Positions 34,894-47,793 are shown, counted from the stretch's first letter. The stretch: 64,000 nucleotides of DNA from Margaritifera margaritifera (GCA_029931535.1 JAQPZY010001418.1:437001-501000); one strand, 5' to 3'. The notes: a model not told the origin generated them from the letters alone. Numbers and translations: made by a program.

Positions 34894-36867
34894 TACATAC
34901 ATATATAAAGTTCCCAATAAACTTGTTTTTCAGTCAAATCGAATAAACTAAATTCTTGGAATAGCATACTTTCTTAAAGTGAAAACTTTTGAAGCGAAAA
35001 CAGACACCAGGTAGAGGGTACGTTTTGGTATTATTGTAATAGAGTTCAACATTCAACAGACAGCTTTTCCAGCAGCCACTCAGTTGGATAGTAGCTTTGG
35101 AGAGGAGTGCAGAGCGAACAATTCTTTCATAGCTGCAAATTGCCAGAGATGCATGCAGTGTTCCATAGCCGCATGAGCATGACGCATGCAGTGTTCTGTA
35201 ATAGCGTGTCTGGAGAATGATAATTAAAATTTAATTATGATTAAATAATATTTACCCTCGCCCAAGTAATTTTTTGTAATTTTTTTCTCTATGACGCATA
35301 TCGCGTTATTTTTACTGTTTTAATTTGTAAGAGAGAAAATAAAAATGACGAGTTATAGCGCAGGACCATCAGATTTCTGATAGTCGGATGGACAAAAAGA
35401 CCACTTTCTTTAACTACCCTTTTACGACAACTTGGGAAACACCAAAATATAAACTTGGAAAATGAAAGGATAGTGGGGTGTACAATAATAAGCCACCAAA
35501 GTTGCAAGGATATAATACACAAGAAAGTAGCTAATGAGAACAGTAAGAGTGAAAGTTAAAAACTATGACATTGGAAAATTCAAAGTTAAAAAATTAGTAC
35601 ATTTTTGGGTTCGCAGAGTTATACATGAACTTGTTTAAACATCACACAAGTCAAAGTCAAATAAAACAAACAAGACTTCTTACAACTAACCTCCTATTTA
35701 AGTTAAAAAGATCTAGTGTTGGCTTTCAAATATGTTAAAATAGTAATATAAATACACAAGTCAAAATTAAGGCTACTTACAATCAACCCAGAAAATTACA
35801 TAGATATTCATTCGGTGAGTGTTAAAACATCCTACAAAATTAAGGGTAAATTAAAAACAATGTTGGTTTACTTAAATCAACATTCCAAAAGATTAAAAGT
35901 CAACATATGTTAAGCACCCATCTTTTTTATTTTTCAATTGATTTTGCAACAATTTTTCTGACTGTTGTAACTGTTTAATGTCCTCTATCTCACGCTTTGC
36001 TTGATCTCTAAAAGCTTAACCTCCTCCTTCAACTTGTGACTTTGCTTCTCATCTATGTGTTTGGTGATATGGAACATGTTCTTCGTCTCTCTTTCACAAT
36101 ACAGACAAACCTCTTGCATTCTACAAAGGCATCCAGGTTGAGTGTAAAAAATATCAGATGTACAAGTTTGCAGGCGGATGTTAAAAACGGGAAGATTGGT
36201 GGTTCAGATGTAACCTATGCACGACTTAGTCAGAAACAAAATTTAATAGGAGAAGATTTTACACCCAGGATACATGGGATGTGAGTGCAAGAAAAGTATT
36301 CACATTAGGTCAAAAACGCCTCATAGCAGATCTTTTCATCAGGGGATGCCTTATCATAATCTCAAAAAGACGGTCAATTCCCAACAAAGAATACAACAAA
36401 GATGTGGATGGTACCGTGAAGAATGACGGAGAGTATAACAAATCAAAAGCAAAGTCTTACATCATGTAAGCAGATATAATGTTTTTATGATGGGCAATGT
36501 GTCAACATTGCCTGTGAAAAATGTCAGGTGGGGAACTAGATCATTTTATGACTATTCTAGATGACAATGAGGATGGTTACATCCTGGAGATTGGTAATAC
36601 TGATACATTTGCACGACTATTTTAAGGACTATCATCTTGCCCAGGAAAAATTGGTTCTAGATGAAAATAAGATGTCGCCTATGGCGAAATACTTCACTGA
36701 AACTGGGAAAACGATCAATCCAACTGACCCAAAGTTGGTGTGAACGCTGAAAGACAAGACAAAATAAATTGTACAGCACAGGAGTATCAAATTATAAATC
36801 AAGATGTGCTAAACCGGACGAAGGTGCATAGGTTTATCATGTTCAATTACATCTAGTTGAATACTTC
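34894..36867. other. No certain gene; three short ORFs in the second half
   Basis: Plus-strand frames at 36036-36284, 36281-36469 and 36561-36743 follow each other and include protein-like pieces such as HLHDYFKDYHLAQEKLVLDE, but no family was recognised. Being upstream of the Penelope-like relic on the same strand, they could be remains of the same insertion; this is not shown. Confidence 0.35.
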
Positions 36868-37007
<140 letters not shown>

Positions 37008-37164
37008 AAGATGAATAACTTTGTATTAAATGACTAACATTATCGTCACGTTAATGAAGCTAATGGTACAGCCATTGTTGCGTAAACGCGTAAATGTCCG
37101 CCTCGTATGCCAACATATTTCTGGTCGGTCTAGAGTAAAAACTTATGAATCAAGCACCCAAACC

Positions 37165-38200
37165 CCTTAGCTGGTGCAGACGTTTTTGATGACGCTGAAA
37201 GCAAATGGGTAGGAATAACAACTCCTACAATTCTTTCGATTTGCTAACAATTTCCATCCCAGCACCAGATTCACGTTGGAGTCATCAGACCAGTCTAGTA
37301 TATTTCCGGATATCCGATCCATATTACAAGATGGAAAAATATAAACTGACTTCTGTTTCAAACCGACTGACTCCCATCAGTATCTCTTACCAACCAGCTG
37401 TCATCCCAAACGTGTAATCAAAAGCTTTTCGTTCGGCCTATGTGTTCGCACAAAGCATACCTGCTCAAACGAGGTGATTCTCAACAAAAAGTCTTAGGAA
37501 CTCAAAGGGTACTTTTAAAAAAAGAGGATACAAGAACACAACTAAAGATCCGGCTATAAAAAAGTAAAGGCCATTAACCGAAGAAGTCTCCTCAGATACA
37601 AAGCTACTACTGCCAACAACAGTATCCCTCTCGTGACGGCAAACCATCCAGATGCTCCCAACATGGAACAATTTCTATGGAGACACTGCGACATTACTGA
37701 CTGATCTGCACGTTTAAAGGACGTCTTTAAAAACTAGTATGGTCACTTAAAGACTTAAAATACCACCATGTGTGTGCCCAGTTGAATTTAAATCACAGTA
37801 CATAAGAAGGAACATACCGATGTAAAGACAGACGTTGTCTAATCTGTAAGTACGTGCCTGAGACTACTACTTTCAAGAGTTCATTAAGAGGAGTTACAAT
37901 ATCAACCAACAATTATAATGTCAGTAAAAACGTCATTTACGTCCTGACGCGCAAGATTTGTGCCATCCGATATGTTAGTGAAACAGTTTACTTTAGAAAA
38001 AGAATGAACAATTACAAAAGCCACATCAGAACTAAGGTCAAACAAAACTCACCAACCATTTATCAAAGCCGGACACTGTCCAGACCTTCAAAATCCTGAT
38101 CATGGAATCAAATCAAAGATGGACGGACACTGAAAGTGGCCATACTGATAAATATTGCATATCGCAGATGCGAACATCTTGCGAATTTGGCTTAAACAAA
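37165..38200 (+). pseudogene. Penelope-like element relic: end of RT, zinc-knuckle linker and GIY-YIG endonuclease
   Basis: Penelope-like elements encode a reverse transcriptase followed by a GIY-YIG endonuclease. Here the remains follow that order on the plus strand. Near 37220-37330 come NNFHPSTRFTLESS and DGKI; then FKPTDSHQYLLPTSCHPK (about 37355-37410) and an EL..YF.KRGY piece, the conserved region just after the RT core. Next comes a Cys-rich linker CKDRRCLICK (about 37820-37850). The endonuclease follows: NVIYVLT..ICAIRYVSET, where VIY and YVS replace GIY and YIG, and FRKRMNNYKSHI with the conserved Arg. The usual terminal motif is seen as MRTSCEFGLN near 38167-38195. Several stops and frame changes are present and the 5' part is missing or hidden behind the microsatellite. 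The catalytic RT aspartates are not clearly preserved (only a GADVF piece near 37172). Confidence 0.85.
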
Positions 38201-38229
38201 AAACTCTAGTCCGAAAGAATGCCGTGTAA

Positions 38230-38260
<31 letters not shown>

Positions 38261-39099
38261 CAAACAGGCTGAAGTTTTAAAATAGTATGGAAAAGTCGGC
38301 ATAAATCAGTATGCACAAAAGGCTTTATGGTCCAAAGAAAACAAGCAGATGATCACCTTGTTCACCAGATCTTCATCAAATATTCGTCCATGTTTGAGGT
38401 GAAAATATTAATATGCATGCATTCATTACATTACTTTTTTAATCCAACAGTATATAATGGACCAACTCTACAGTCTCTGTTCAATATTAGATATTTTGTT
38501 GGTTCAAAATTGTCAATGAATGCTATGCCAAATTCTGTTCGAACACAGAACTGAGACAGAAAACTCTTTCCCATTTGATAGCAATCACACGAATGGGGCA
38601 GTGTATAGACTTAAAAGTCATTACAAGTGTGAACAAAGGTGACCTGCCTGTCAATCATTGGGTTAACACTTTCTACATATGGTCTAGGTCGATTGCTTTT
38701 AAGACAGCTGACTACAGGTGCAATATACAAGCAGCTGAGCTAATTTTTCGAAATCGAATAATAATAATAATAATAATTGTCACCCGATTGTTGTCAATAT
38801 TTATTAATTGACCGAATTTTTATAATTTTACACAACTTCTACTTTCTATGAAACAGCTACTCTAGAAATCGGTTCAGTCATTTATTTTATGAAATTTCTT
38901 TCTATAAATTACATTTAAAAATTACAGTTTATATAACTTCCTTGATATGAAAATCTACACATGGCTCAACAGATAATAATAATCTTCAAAGGCGATAAAT
39001 CGAAAAATGATGAAAAACTAAGATAAACAAAACTAAAAAAACTCATCCGTGATCGTGATTATTTAGACATATTTAACAAGATTTGAACATTACAGTCTT
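38201..39099. other. No gene seen
   Basis: Contains a short (TC)n(AC)n tract at 38229-38260 and an (ATA)n tract at 38757-38775. The rest is AT-rich. Confidence 0.5.
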
Positions 39100-39700
39100 T
39101 TGAGTGGCAGAAACAGCCAATCGTATGCAAGACCGCCTCATCAAGATGCGTGGATCTGACTCATTACTGAATTTATGCGAGACCTAAGTTGGATCAGAAT
39201 CGAATCAGAGTTATGAATTCCAGAGAGTCAGTCAGATGCAAAATGACCTCATTAGTTTGTATGGATCTCGCTCATTGTCAATCTCATATGAGATATTAAT
39301 GATATAAGCCCATATTCCAAGTTGAATCAGCATTTAATCAGAAGTATGGCTTCCAGAGTTGTAACAAGCTCAGCCAATCAGATGCAAGATCAAGTGATTA
39401 TAATGAGTGAATTTTGCTCATTTGTGCACTGATCTTTGGTCTTGATCATATAAGTCCATACTACAATTTTGATCAAAATCGGATCAGAAATATATCCAGA
39501 GTGGTAACAAATTCATCCAATCAGATGTTATATCACCTTATTAATCTGCGTTGATCTCGCTCATTATCGACCTCGTCTGAGATCAGTGTGAAATGAGTCC
39601 ATATTCCAAGTTTGATCAAAAGACATATCAGAAGTATAGCCTCCAGAGAGGTACCAAGCAGCTGTTAAGGGGCGCACGACGGACGACGAACAACAGACGC
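39100..39700. repeat. Degenerate ~140-bp tandem repeat, about 4 copies
   Basis: Each copy has, in order, CCAATCAGATGCAAGA-like, TGGATCTCGCTCATT-like, AGTCCATATTCCAAGTTTGA-like and ATCAGAAGTATAGCCTCCAG-like pieces. Copies are well diverged. It ends in GGGGCGCACGACGGACGACG (39669-39688). Confidence 0.8.
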
Positions 39701-41239
39701 TTGATTGTATGATACACTGACAGCCTTACGACTGTGTGCGACATGAAAAATGTATTTATCTATGTAGTGATATAAAAGATACAAAGCCTACTTAATTGGG
39801 TAATATGTCCCCCCCCCCCACCCACCCACCCATTGGCAGTTGTAATTACTAACTATGGATGAAATTAGCAAGATATTGTCTTTCACAAAGCATATGTCAC
39901 TGTTCAATATCAGCCACGTTATATTTTCTGACAGAAATGCGTTTTGCGATTACAATGAAAACGCTTATTCGCAAATATTGCTACGGTTTTATCTTTAATC
40001 AAATGGTAGTACCCAGTTAGACACTCTATAGATGTGCATATGGAATGTTAAATATTTTTCGTCTTTTTATAAAAAAATTTAATCCCATAGACATACCAGG
40101 GAACATTATATTTTTTTTAATCCCATAGACATACCAGAGCATCCGTCGATGTTCATTACATTTTTGTATTGTAGAAAAAGGCACGTAACAAAAAACTTTA
40201 GGCGTAAGAGGATATATTTATCAACTTTGGATAAAAAGAAAACATTTTGAGAAGTCACACAAATTACTGGCATGGACGTGTACATATCGTTTATTTTGAT
40301 AATAGGGCTTTTTATAATTATCTGTGCTACTGATCAATTCCGTAAATACCATTTTTGTTTTTTCTGATAGAGAATAACGCGTAGTATGCTCTAAGAGAGC
40401 GTCTTCAAGAAATAAATGCCTAAAGGTCTCGTTTTTCAAATCAGCGAGAAAAGTCTGTAAAGTTTAGACCCCACCAAAATTGGATGGAATGCAGCAGATA
40501 CCTTGAAACATAAAAATTGATTGCGATAGCAGACGTGAGGCGAATGTTTGCAAGCAGTTTGTTTCCACGCTGTGTCAGGGTCAATTTAGAAAGACAGGAG
40601 TTAAGTAATACGGAAATAAACATCCCCGATCATACAAACCGTCAAATGTACTTTCCGAAAAAAATTTAAACGATGCTTAAAATATCAGAAAAATACCTTT
40701 AGTACCACTGCTGTTCGGAAATATACCAAAGAGAGTGCAAAACATAGCCGTGATAACATGTGTAGACTCCCCCCCTCCCAAAAAAAAAAAAAAAAAAAAA
40801 AATAATATAAAAAGTAATAATAATAATAATAATAAATGAAGCAGACATTTTATCTATGGATTTGGATAAACTCTTTTTCAGAATGTTTGTAAAAGCAATT
40901 GACCAATTGCCATAGCAGACATAACCCGGCAATACTCATTAACATAGCATATCATGTCAAATCAAAGTATTTTATTTTGACACTTACCAATGTGAATAGG
41001 TGTTCAATTTTTACTGCATACTGAAAATTTAATGAAAATAGTTGAAAAATACTTATGTTATTGACGATTTGAATTGGTATATGATGATATATTGTGCAGT
41101 CGGATAGTTGACGGACATTAGGTCTGAAAGTCCGTCTCTCTGCCAGTGTGCCTGTAAATCACGTGATGCTCACACCTTTCCAAGCGATAGCACTGGTCAG
41201 CGGTCCATAGGTATTGGCACGTGTTAGGGTTTGAGTGAC
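39701..41239. other. No gene recognised
   Basis: Contains a C-rich run (39810-39831), two copies of AATCCCATAGACATACCAG (40081, 40121), a C/A homopolymer junction (about 40768-40801) and an (ATA)n tract (40815-40835). Confidence 0.5.
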
Positions 41240-41385
41240 ATACGGCGATACGTTAATTCATACGGCGATACGTTAATTCATACGGCGATACGTTAATTCA
41301 TACGGCGATACGTTAATTCATACGGCGATACGTTAATTCATACGGCGATACGTTAATTCTTACGACGATACGTTAATTTTTACAA
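41240..41385. repeat. 20-bp tandem repeat, about 7 copies
   Basis: The unit CATACGGCGATACGTTAATT is almost perfectly conserved in six copies; the last one or two have TTACGACG. It contains a CpG-rich core in an AT-rich setting. Confidence 0.96.
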
Positions 41386-41442
41386 TTCTTCATTACTTTC
41401 TACAAAGAATACGACATAGGAGAAAAATTTCTTGACTAGATA

Positions 41443-41650
41443 TATGGATGCATGTATGTATATCTGTATACATGTATGTATGGATGCATGTATTAGTGTA
41501 TGTATGTATGTATGCATGCATGTATGTATGCACGTACGTATATCTGTATGTATGTATGTATGTATGTATGTATGTATGTATGTATGTATGTATGTATGTA
41601 TGTATGTATGTATGTATGTATGTATGTATGTATGTATGCATGCCTGTATG
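41443..41650. repeat. (TATG)n microsatellite with diverged left flank
   Basis: Nearly pure TATG from 41547 to 41639, preceded by degenerate ATGCATGTATG words. Open frames of Y/V/C/M repeats are artefacts. Confidence 0.97.
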
Positions 41651-41859
41651 TACAAGTAGTATTGGAATTGTGAATTTTGTGCCACATAGGGGATTGGTTG
41701 TTTGAGATTTAAATTTTTACAAGTGTAAAAAACATTAAATTTCGAAGAGAACAACATGCTTATCAGAAAATCTGTCTCATTTGTGCTCACTACGCAGCTC
41801 AGCGTTACTCAAGCTACTTCGCTGGTGGGTTCGCGCAGATCGTCACTTGTATACTACTA

Positions 41860-42245
41860 TGTTCACATTCCAATATCATGTTTGATCTACTCCTACACGA
41901 CACTTATAAATAAAAAAAGAGTTATAAATGACCACATAATTTTCTCGTACTCCAACATGATACTTTTAAGTAAAAGTTATCAGTGACCTAGTAATATCCT
42001 CTTGCCACTTACACAACACTTACAAACAGACAGATAAGAGTGACTTTGTAATATTCTCGTACTCCAACACGACACATTCAAATAAAAAATTACGAGTGAC
42101 CTAGTAATATTTTCTTATTTCTACACGATACGTACAAATAAAACACTTTGAGTGGCCTAGTTATATTCTCGTACTGCGACACGACGCTAAAATATAAAAG
42201 TTATGAGTGACCTAGTAATATTCTCGTATTTCTACACGAGGAAGT
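41860..42245. repeat. Degenerate ~65-bp tandem repeat, 5-6 copies
   Basis: Copies carry GAGTGACCTAGTAATATTCT, CGTACTCCAACACGACAC and an AAATAAAAGTTA-like part with many differences. Confidence 0.85.
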
Positions 42246-42254
42246 AGCAACAAC

Positions 42255-42340
42255 TCTTGTGCGGACTCGCACCCCTTTGGTATCGTCGTACCTCAGAAAT
42301 GAGCCTTGCCGCTGAGCGATAATGTCCACTCTGCCAACAA
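42255..42340 (-). repeat. tRNA-like fragment
   Basis: On the minus strand TATCGCTCAGCGGCAAGG resembles an A box and GGGGTGCGAGTCCGC resembles a B box at about 35-40 bases spacing. It could be a diverged SINE head. The cloverleaf was not checked. Confidence 0.35.
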
Positions 42341-42394
42341 ATCAGGCGGAGGCGCAACTGTTCAGCGAGAATTACTACTGTAGAATCTTGCCAG

Positions 42395-42725
42395 GCAACG
42401 AACCTGAAATAATGATATAGTCTTTGGTTAATTCTGAAAAACCTGAAATAATGATATAGTCTTTGGTTAAGTCTAACAAACCTGAAATAATGATATAGTC
42501 TTTGGTTAACACTGACAAACCTGAAATAATGATATAGTCTTTGGTTAACACTGACAAACCTGAAATAATGATATAGTCTTTGGTTAATTCTGACAAACCT
42601 GAAATAATGATATAGTCTTTGGTTAATTCTGACAAACCTGAAATAATGATATAGTCTTTGGTTAACACTGACAAACCTGAAATAATGATATAGTCTTTGG
42701 TTAATTCTGACAAACCTGAAGACAC
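42395..42725. repeat. 39-bp minisatellite, about 8.5 copies
   Basis: The unit is CCTGAAATAATGATATAGTC plus TTTGGTTAATTCTGACAAA, with TTAATTC and TTAACAC variants. The 124-codon minus-strand frame is a 13-residue repeat. Confidence 0.95.
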
Positions 42726-42814
42726 AATGAGCCTAAGTATATCTTCCAAACTTAGTAAAATCCAAGATTTTGTAACTGAAAATTGAAGGTATAAAAAGCA
42801 GCCTCCCTAAGCTT

Positions 42815-43352
42815 TGTGGGTAGAGAAAGGTAACGTAATGTAAAATGATTTTTCATGTGGGTAGAGAAATGTAACGTAATGTAAAATGATTTTTCATGTG
42901 GGTAGATAAATGTAACGTAATGTAAAATGATTTTTCATGTGGGTAGAGAAATGTAACGTAATGTAAAATGATTTTTCATGTGGGTAGATAAATGTAACGT
43001 AATGTAAAATGATTTTTCATGTGGGTAGAGAAATGTAACGTAATGTAAAATGATTTTTCATGTGGGTAGATAAATGTAACGTAATGTAAAATGATTTTTC
43101 ATGTGGGTAGAGAAATGTAAAGTAATGTAAAATGATTTTTCATGTGGGTAGAGAAATGTAACGTAATGTAAAATGATTTTTCATGTGGGTAGAGAAATGT
43201 AACATAATGTAAAATGATTTTTCATGTGGGTAGAGAAATGTAACGTAATGTAAAATGATTTTTCATGTGGGTAGAGAAATGTAACGTAATGTAAAATGAT
43301 TTTTCATGTGGGTAGAGAAATGTAACGTAATGTAAAATGATTTTTCATGTGC
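42815..43352. repeat. 41-bp minisatellite, 13 copies, partly dimeric
   Basis: The unit is GTGGGTAGAGAAATGTAACG plus TAATGTAAAATGATTTTTCAT. Copies 2-8 alternate GAGAAA and GATAAA, giving an 82-bp higher-order period; copies 8-13 are all GAGAAA. Confidence 0.96.
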
Positions 43353-43689
43353 AACTTTTTCCTGTATTCTTTTCCTCTTGAGACGGATCTGCCAAGAAGG
43401 TGTCCATCTGACGTCAAACTGCTGTCGTATTCAACACTAAACATCAAATGATAAATGACAGAGTAAGTGTGCGGCGTGATTAGTTGGACTTAAGATGAAC
43501 ACAATTAGACCATGAGGGTACATTTTATTATTATAAAGAAGAGAGGAATTAAACAAATCTAGATGTTCGTGATTTTCTTCAACGAAATTAACCATTTAAA
43601 AGACAGGGTATATAGGTCGCAGTAAAACTATTGTTGCAAATCAGCAGAGTAAAGTAAAGTAAGATTATATAAATTTGGAATAATTATAA
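43353..43689. other. No gene seen
   Basis: Spacer between arrays; no motif. Confidence 0.5.
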
Positions 43690-43785
43690 ATGACACTGAT
43701 ATATGATCTGTAATGTTGTGGGGACACTGATGGCTGATCTGTACTGTTGTGGGGACATTGATGGCTGATCTGTACTATTGTGGGG
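43690..43785. repeat. 31-bp tandem repeat, 3 copies
   Basis: Copies of GACACTGATGGCTGATCTGT followed by ACTGTTGTGGG; the first copy is diverged. Confidence 0.9.
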
Positions 43786-43884
43786 CTTCCATGAATGGTT
43801 CAGCTCATTTGAAACAAGATGTCTCCGATGTTTTTAAAAATATGTCAATCAACTCAAGATTTTGAAGTAAAGCAAGCTTGTCAC

Positions 43885-44070
43885 TCTGACCTATACCTGG
43901 GCAAAGGCCTATCAGGATCGGGGATAACTTTGACCCACACTCGGGCACAGGTACATCAGTTAAGGGGATAAGTCTGACATATACGTGGGCAGAGGCAGAT
44001 CATTTTATGATTAGCTCTAACCTACGGATGGACAAAGGTGTATCCGTTTATTGCGTTAATTCTGACCCAG
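43885..44070. repeat. Degenerate ~55-bp tandem repeat, about 4 copies
   Basis: Each copy has a TCTGACCTATACCTGGGCAA-like piece, then GGTACATCAG-like and GGGGATAA-like pieces. Confidence 0.75.
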
Positions 44071-44499
44071 TCTTTGTTCCTCATCCTGGTTGACAATCAA
44101 TTGAAAATAAATGTCATCAACTTATATTTATTTGCGACCTTGTCTTTAAAGAGAATCGATCAAATTTCCTTAAGAAATCTTTCGGCTACGTAGAAAGTGT
44201 TGCACAAAATGTACACACCACTCCTATTTAGTCCATTTTATCGATTTCCCAAGACAAAAGTACCACGTAAAAAGTTTCTTTTTTAGCTTTATATTTTATT
44301 ATTTTGTAATTCTATAATCAATAGATTCCATCATGTAATTGCGTTTGGAGAAGGTTTTAGCAATGTTACAGGTAAATTCGTGCGAATCAATTTTTCTGAC
44401 AGTACTTTAATTTGTTAGGCATCCAACTCCAAAAATATCTTTCATAAAACAATTATTGTCAAAAGAAGAACAAATCCGAACAATACAAAGTCGTCATTT
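44071..44499. other. No gene seen
   Basis: AT-rich spacer without structure. Confidence 0.5.
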
Positions 44500-45121
44500 C
44501 GTATAGATACAGACAGACGTCATGTCATATATGTATAAGCAGATGTCATGTCATATAGATACAAGCAGACGTCATGTCATATAGATGCAAGCAGACGTTA
44601 TGTCATATAGGTATTTTCAGACGTCATGTCATATAGGTATAAGCAGACGTCATGTCATATAGATACAAGCAGACGTCATGTCATATAGATACAAGCAGAC
44701 GTTATGTCATATAGATGCAAGCAGACGTCGTGTCATATAGATGCAAGCAGACGCCGTGTCATATAGATACAAGCAGACGTCATGTCATATAGGTATAAGC
44801 AAATGTCATGTCATAATTATGCAAGCAGACGTCATGTCATACAGGTATAAGCAGACGTAATATCATATAGATACAAGCAGACGTCATGTCATATAGATAC
44901 AAGCAGACGTCATGTCATATAGATGCAAGCAGATGCCGTGTCATATAGATACAAGCAGACGTCATGTCATATAGATACAAGCAGATGTAGTGTCATATAG
45001 ATACAAGCAGACGTCATATCATTTAGATGCAAGCAGAGATCATGTCATATTGATGCAAGCAGACGTTAATGTTATATAGATACAAGCAGACGTCATGTCA
45101 TATAGATGCAAGCAGACGTCA
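44500..45121. repeat. 26-bp minisatellite, about 24 copies
   Basis: The unit is AGATACAAGCAGACGTCATG plus TCATAT. Variants: GATGCAAGC, GTATAAGC, GACGTTATG, GACGCCGTG. Each standard copy carries the palindrome GACGTC. Confidence 0.95.
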
Positions 45122-45615
45122 ATTTTAAAAGTACCACTAAATTTTATTTTGGAAAGCAAACATCTAAGATCGTTTTTTAAAGCAAAACGCCCAATTTTAT
45201 GTAAAACTCGTACATATTTCTTGTAAGCTCGACGATCATGTGATAGGCAATATCATCTAAACTGGGTATATTAAATTGCCATATGACTATCGTACATGTT
45301 TTAATTCATATTCATCGTTATGCTGTTCTAATTGGTATATACAGTTTCTATCATTTTGTGTGTACCCCATATTAGTCACAATCATGTTTTTCTGTAGTTA
45401 TAGTTCTTACATCGTTATTTTTATTTTTATTTATTTTTCTGCTTGTTGTAATTTTTTTTTTTTTTTTATTAACTGTTATTAATTCGTCCCATTACTTTTC
45501 AGCACGATTGTTGCATAATTAGCATGCATCTTAACTGTTTTTCAACGACGCATGGCATTTCAGTCGTATAAAGTACTATTCTACATCTATCTACTAAACA
45601 TTCTAAACATTACGT

Positions 45616-45619
<4 letters not shown>
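45122..45619. other. No gene seen
   Basis: T-rich on the plus strand, including a run of T near 45451-45468. Confidence 0.5.

Positions 45620-45700
<81 letters not shown>
45620..45700. repeat. (TC)n microsatellite
   Basis: About 80 bases of TC, uninterrupted. Confidence 0.98.
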
Positions 45701-45703
<3 letters not shown>

Positions 45704-47071
45704 AACAAGTGTAAGATTGGATCTCTCAAAATTGCCATAAGTTATCATATTAATCTCATTTATTTGTTTGTTTGTTTGCTTTGTGAGGATTACATTAGTC
45801 ATCGGTGTAGAAAAACATAATGATTCGTCTTTGATTAAATACCCCAATATTTACTAAAGAAAATAGCGTTTAGCTATGTGCTAATGAATTCAGGATCAAG
45901 CATATATCCTAGGTCAGAAATAGATTTAGAGCCTTTGTGTGTCTAAGAAAATATATATTTATAATTACCATGTACCTTCTTAAACATTCCATTTTGCATT
46001 CAGAGTGTATTCTCATTCATTTAGTAAGGAAATCCTTATTATATTTATTTTTAGGCTTATAGATAAGTCTAAACTAAATATTGTAATCATACCAATATGT
46101 TATGTCAGACTTTGCTGATACTATGTTATAAGCAACTGAAAGCTTAAATGGTGAAATTTATGAGCTCTCACATGAAAGGAATTTAAAATCCAGACTTAGT
46201 ATTGCCACATATTCAATTAAGTTAATAGGAGAGTAAAGATAATTAAATAACTGGTAATCCTTTCCATACTTGAAGCAAACTAACAGGAATAGTCAAGATT
46301 TCTGATATAATAAAGTAGTCTTTATCCCGCACTTCAATATACTTTAGTTAACTAAATCATTGGTAAAGGGTCTCTTGAAAGTTCATCATACAAAGCAGTG
46401 AGCAGAGAAATATTAAGTTTCATCTCTGATATTGATGTTAGAGAAAAACCATGAATCAGATTATGTGACATAACCATAAGGAATACATACAGCCTATGTC
46501 TTCCTGGTGTGGAATCAATAATTGATTCTTTGTGTCTTTCATATCACAAATTGATCTTTTTTTGGGGGGGGGGCACTTACAGGGTAAAATATTGTTTAAA
46601 ATTATTTCCCATTAAATTTGAAGATATGAATTACACTGTGTATATTACGAACATTGCAAGCAAAACTGTATCGTTTCAACAACCATTAGAACGTCAATGT
46701 ATATATCTATTATATGGAAAGCAGTGCAGTACGTAAATCACACCATTGCCCACCTTAAAGCATTTATTGATTTTCAAAAGTTAAAGTTGTAAATATAGAT
46801 TTAAGTATGCAAAAAAAAAAAATGGCTGGAGACTTGAAATAGATTTGAATACAATATTACATTTAAAATTTAATTTCTTTAAATTTCATTTACTGAAAAC
46901 GGACTAACAGCAGATTTAGCAACCGAAGTGATACCGATGGGCTCAATTCACACGTGGAAAATATCCCATTTAAGACGAAAGTATCTAGGAAAATTTATGA
47001 TAATTATGATTTCTATTGGACATCACAAGGAATAAATAGCAGCTGTGGTTTTTTTTAGCAGCTTGTGTCAT
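45701..47071. other. No gene recognised
   Basis: AT-rich; a TTTTTT-GGGGGGG run lies near 46558-46572. No supported open frame. Confidence 0.5.
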
Positions 47072-47285
47072 TTTATGTGGGTTTAGCGCCATTTTTCAGC
47101 ACATGATAGGCTATACATGGCGGCCAGTATATTTGGTGGCGGAAGAATCCAGGAAAACCCCGAGAAGAACCACCGACCCACGGGAAGCTACTGTCAAGCT
47201 TTCTCACATACCCAAGCGGACAGAGGTGATGTGTAAGTGATCTGTAAAGGCGAGAGCCATAGACCACACAGCCAACCGGGCCCCG
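47072..47285 (+). repeat. Unclassified dispersed repeat, copy B
   Basis: Same order of blocks as 6705-6953: GGGTTTAGCGCCATTTTTCA, GCGGCCAGTATATTTGG, GAAGAACCACCGACCCAC, GGGAAGCTACTG and GTGATCTGTAAAGGCGAG. It lacks about 30 bases present in copy A after the CTCACAT block. Confidence 0.88.
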
Positions 47286-47682
47286 AATGGCTGATGGATG
47301 GAAAATAATGCAAACACATGTATGAAGACCTGTTTGATAGAAAGGGGATCGTGTTCTCACACTATGGTTTCTATGACTGGAATGCTTGTATATTTATCTA
47401 ATGAGTAAATCAAATGACAAATACAAGATATTTATAATTTAGTAAAAAATATATAGTGAAAAGAATTACGCATTAGCGACAACTTGGATTAAATTAGACT
47501 TACATTTACGACAAAGATACTTCTAACAACTAAACATGAAGGAATTTATAGACCAACTCATGGAATTAATTAGAGGAAATGAAGGAACGATAGAGGTAAG
47601 AACTTCTAAAAAATGAAAGTGAGATATGATAAAGTTATCTGGAAAATGACACGAAATATACGTTTGAACGACCAGAGGATAT

Positions 47683-47793
47683 AAAGTGGACTGACGTGCA
47701 CACACTATATTGTTAATGGCCGGGATGTCCAAGATGGACAGGGGTGCGACCAGAACGGGCGAGACATGTGCATGCGCTTTGCTCACGTGACCA
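47683..47793 (+). CDS. Weak candidate coding segment with a donor-like end
   Basis: One plus frame is open for about 37 codons, with VNGRDVQDGQGCDQNGRDMC and then MRFAHVTR, directly before a donor-like CCAG|GTAATA at about 47793. The peptide has a clearly non-random polar composition and three cysteines. There is no polypyrimidine tract or good acceptor at its start, and no family was recognised, so it may be chance or a decayed exon. Confidence 0.25.

Noticed and set aside
44500..45121. Regular short repeats that might suggest a CRISPR array
   Set aside because: Units are directly contiguous with no unique spacers, the setting is eukaryotic and no cas genes exist; the same holds for all other arrays here.
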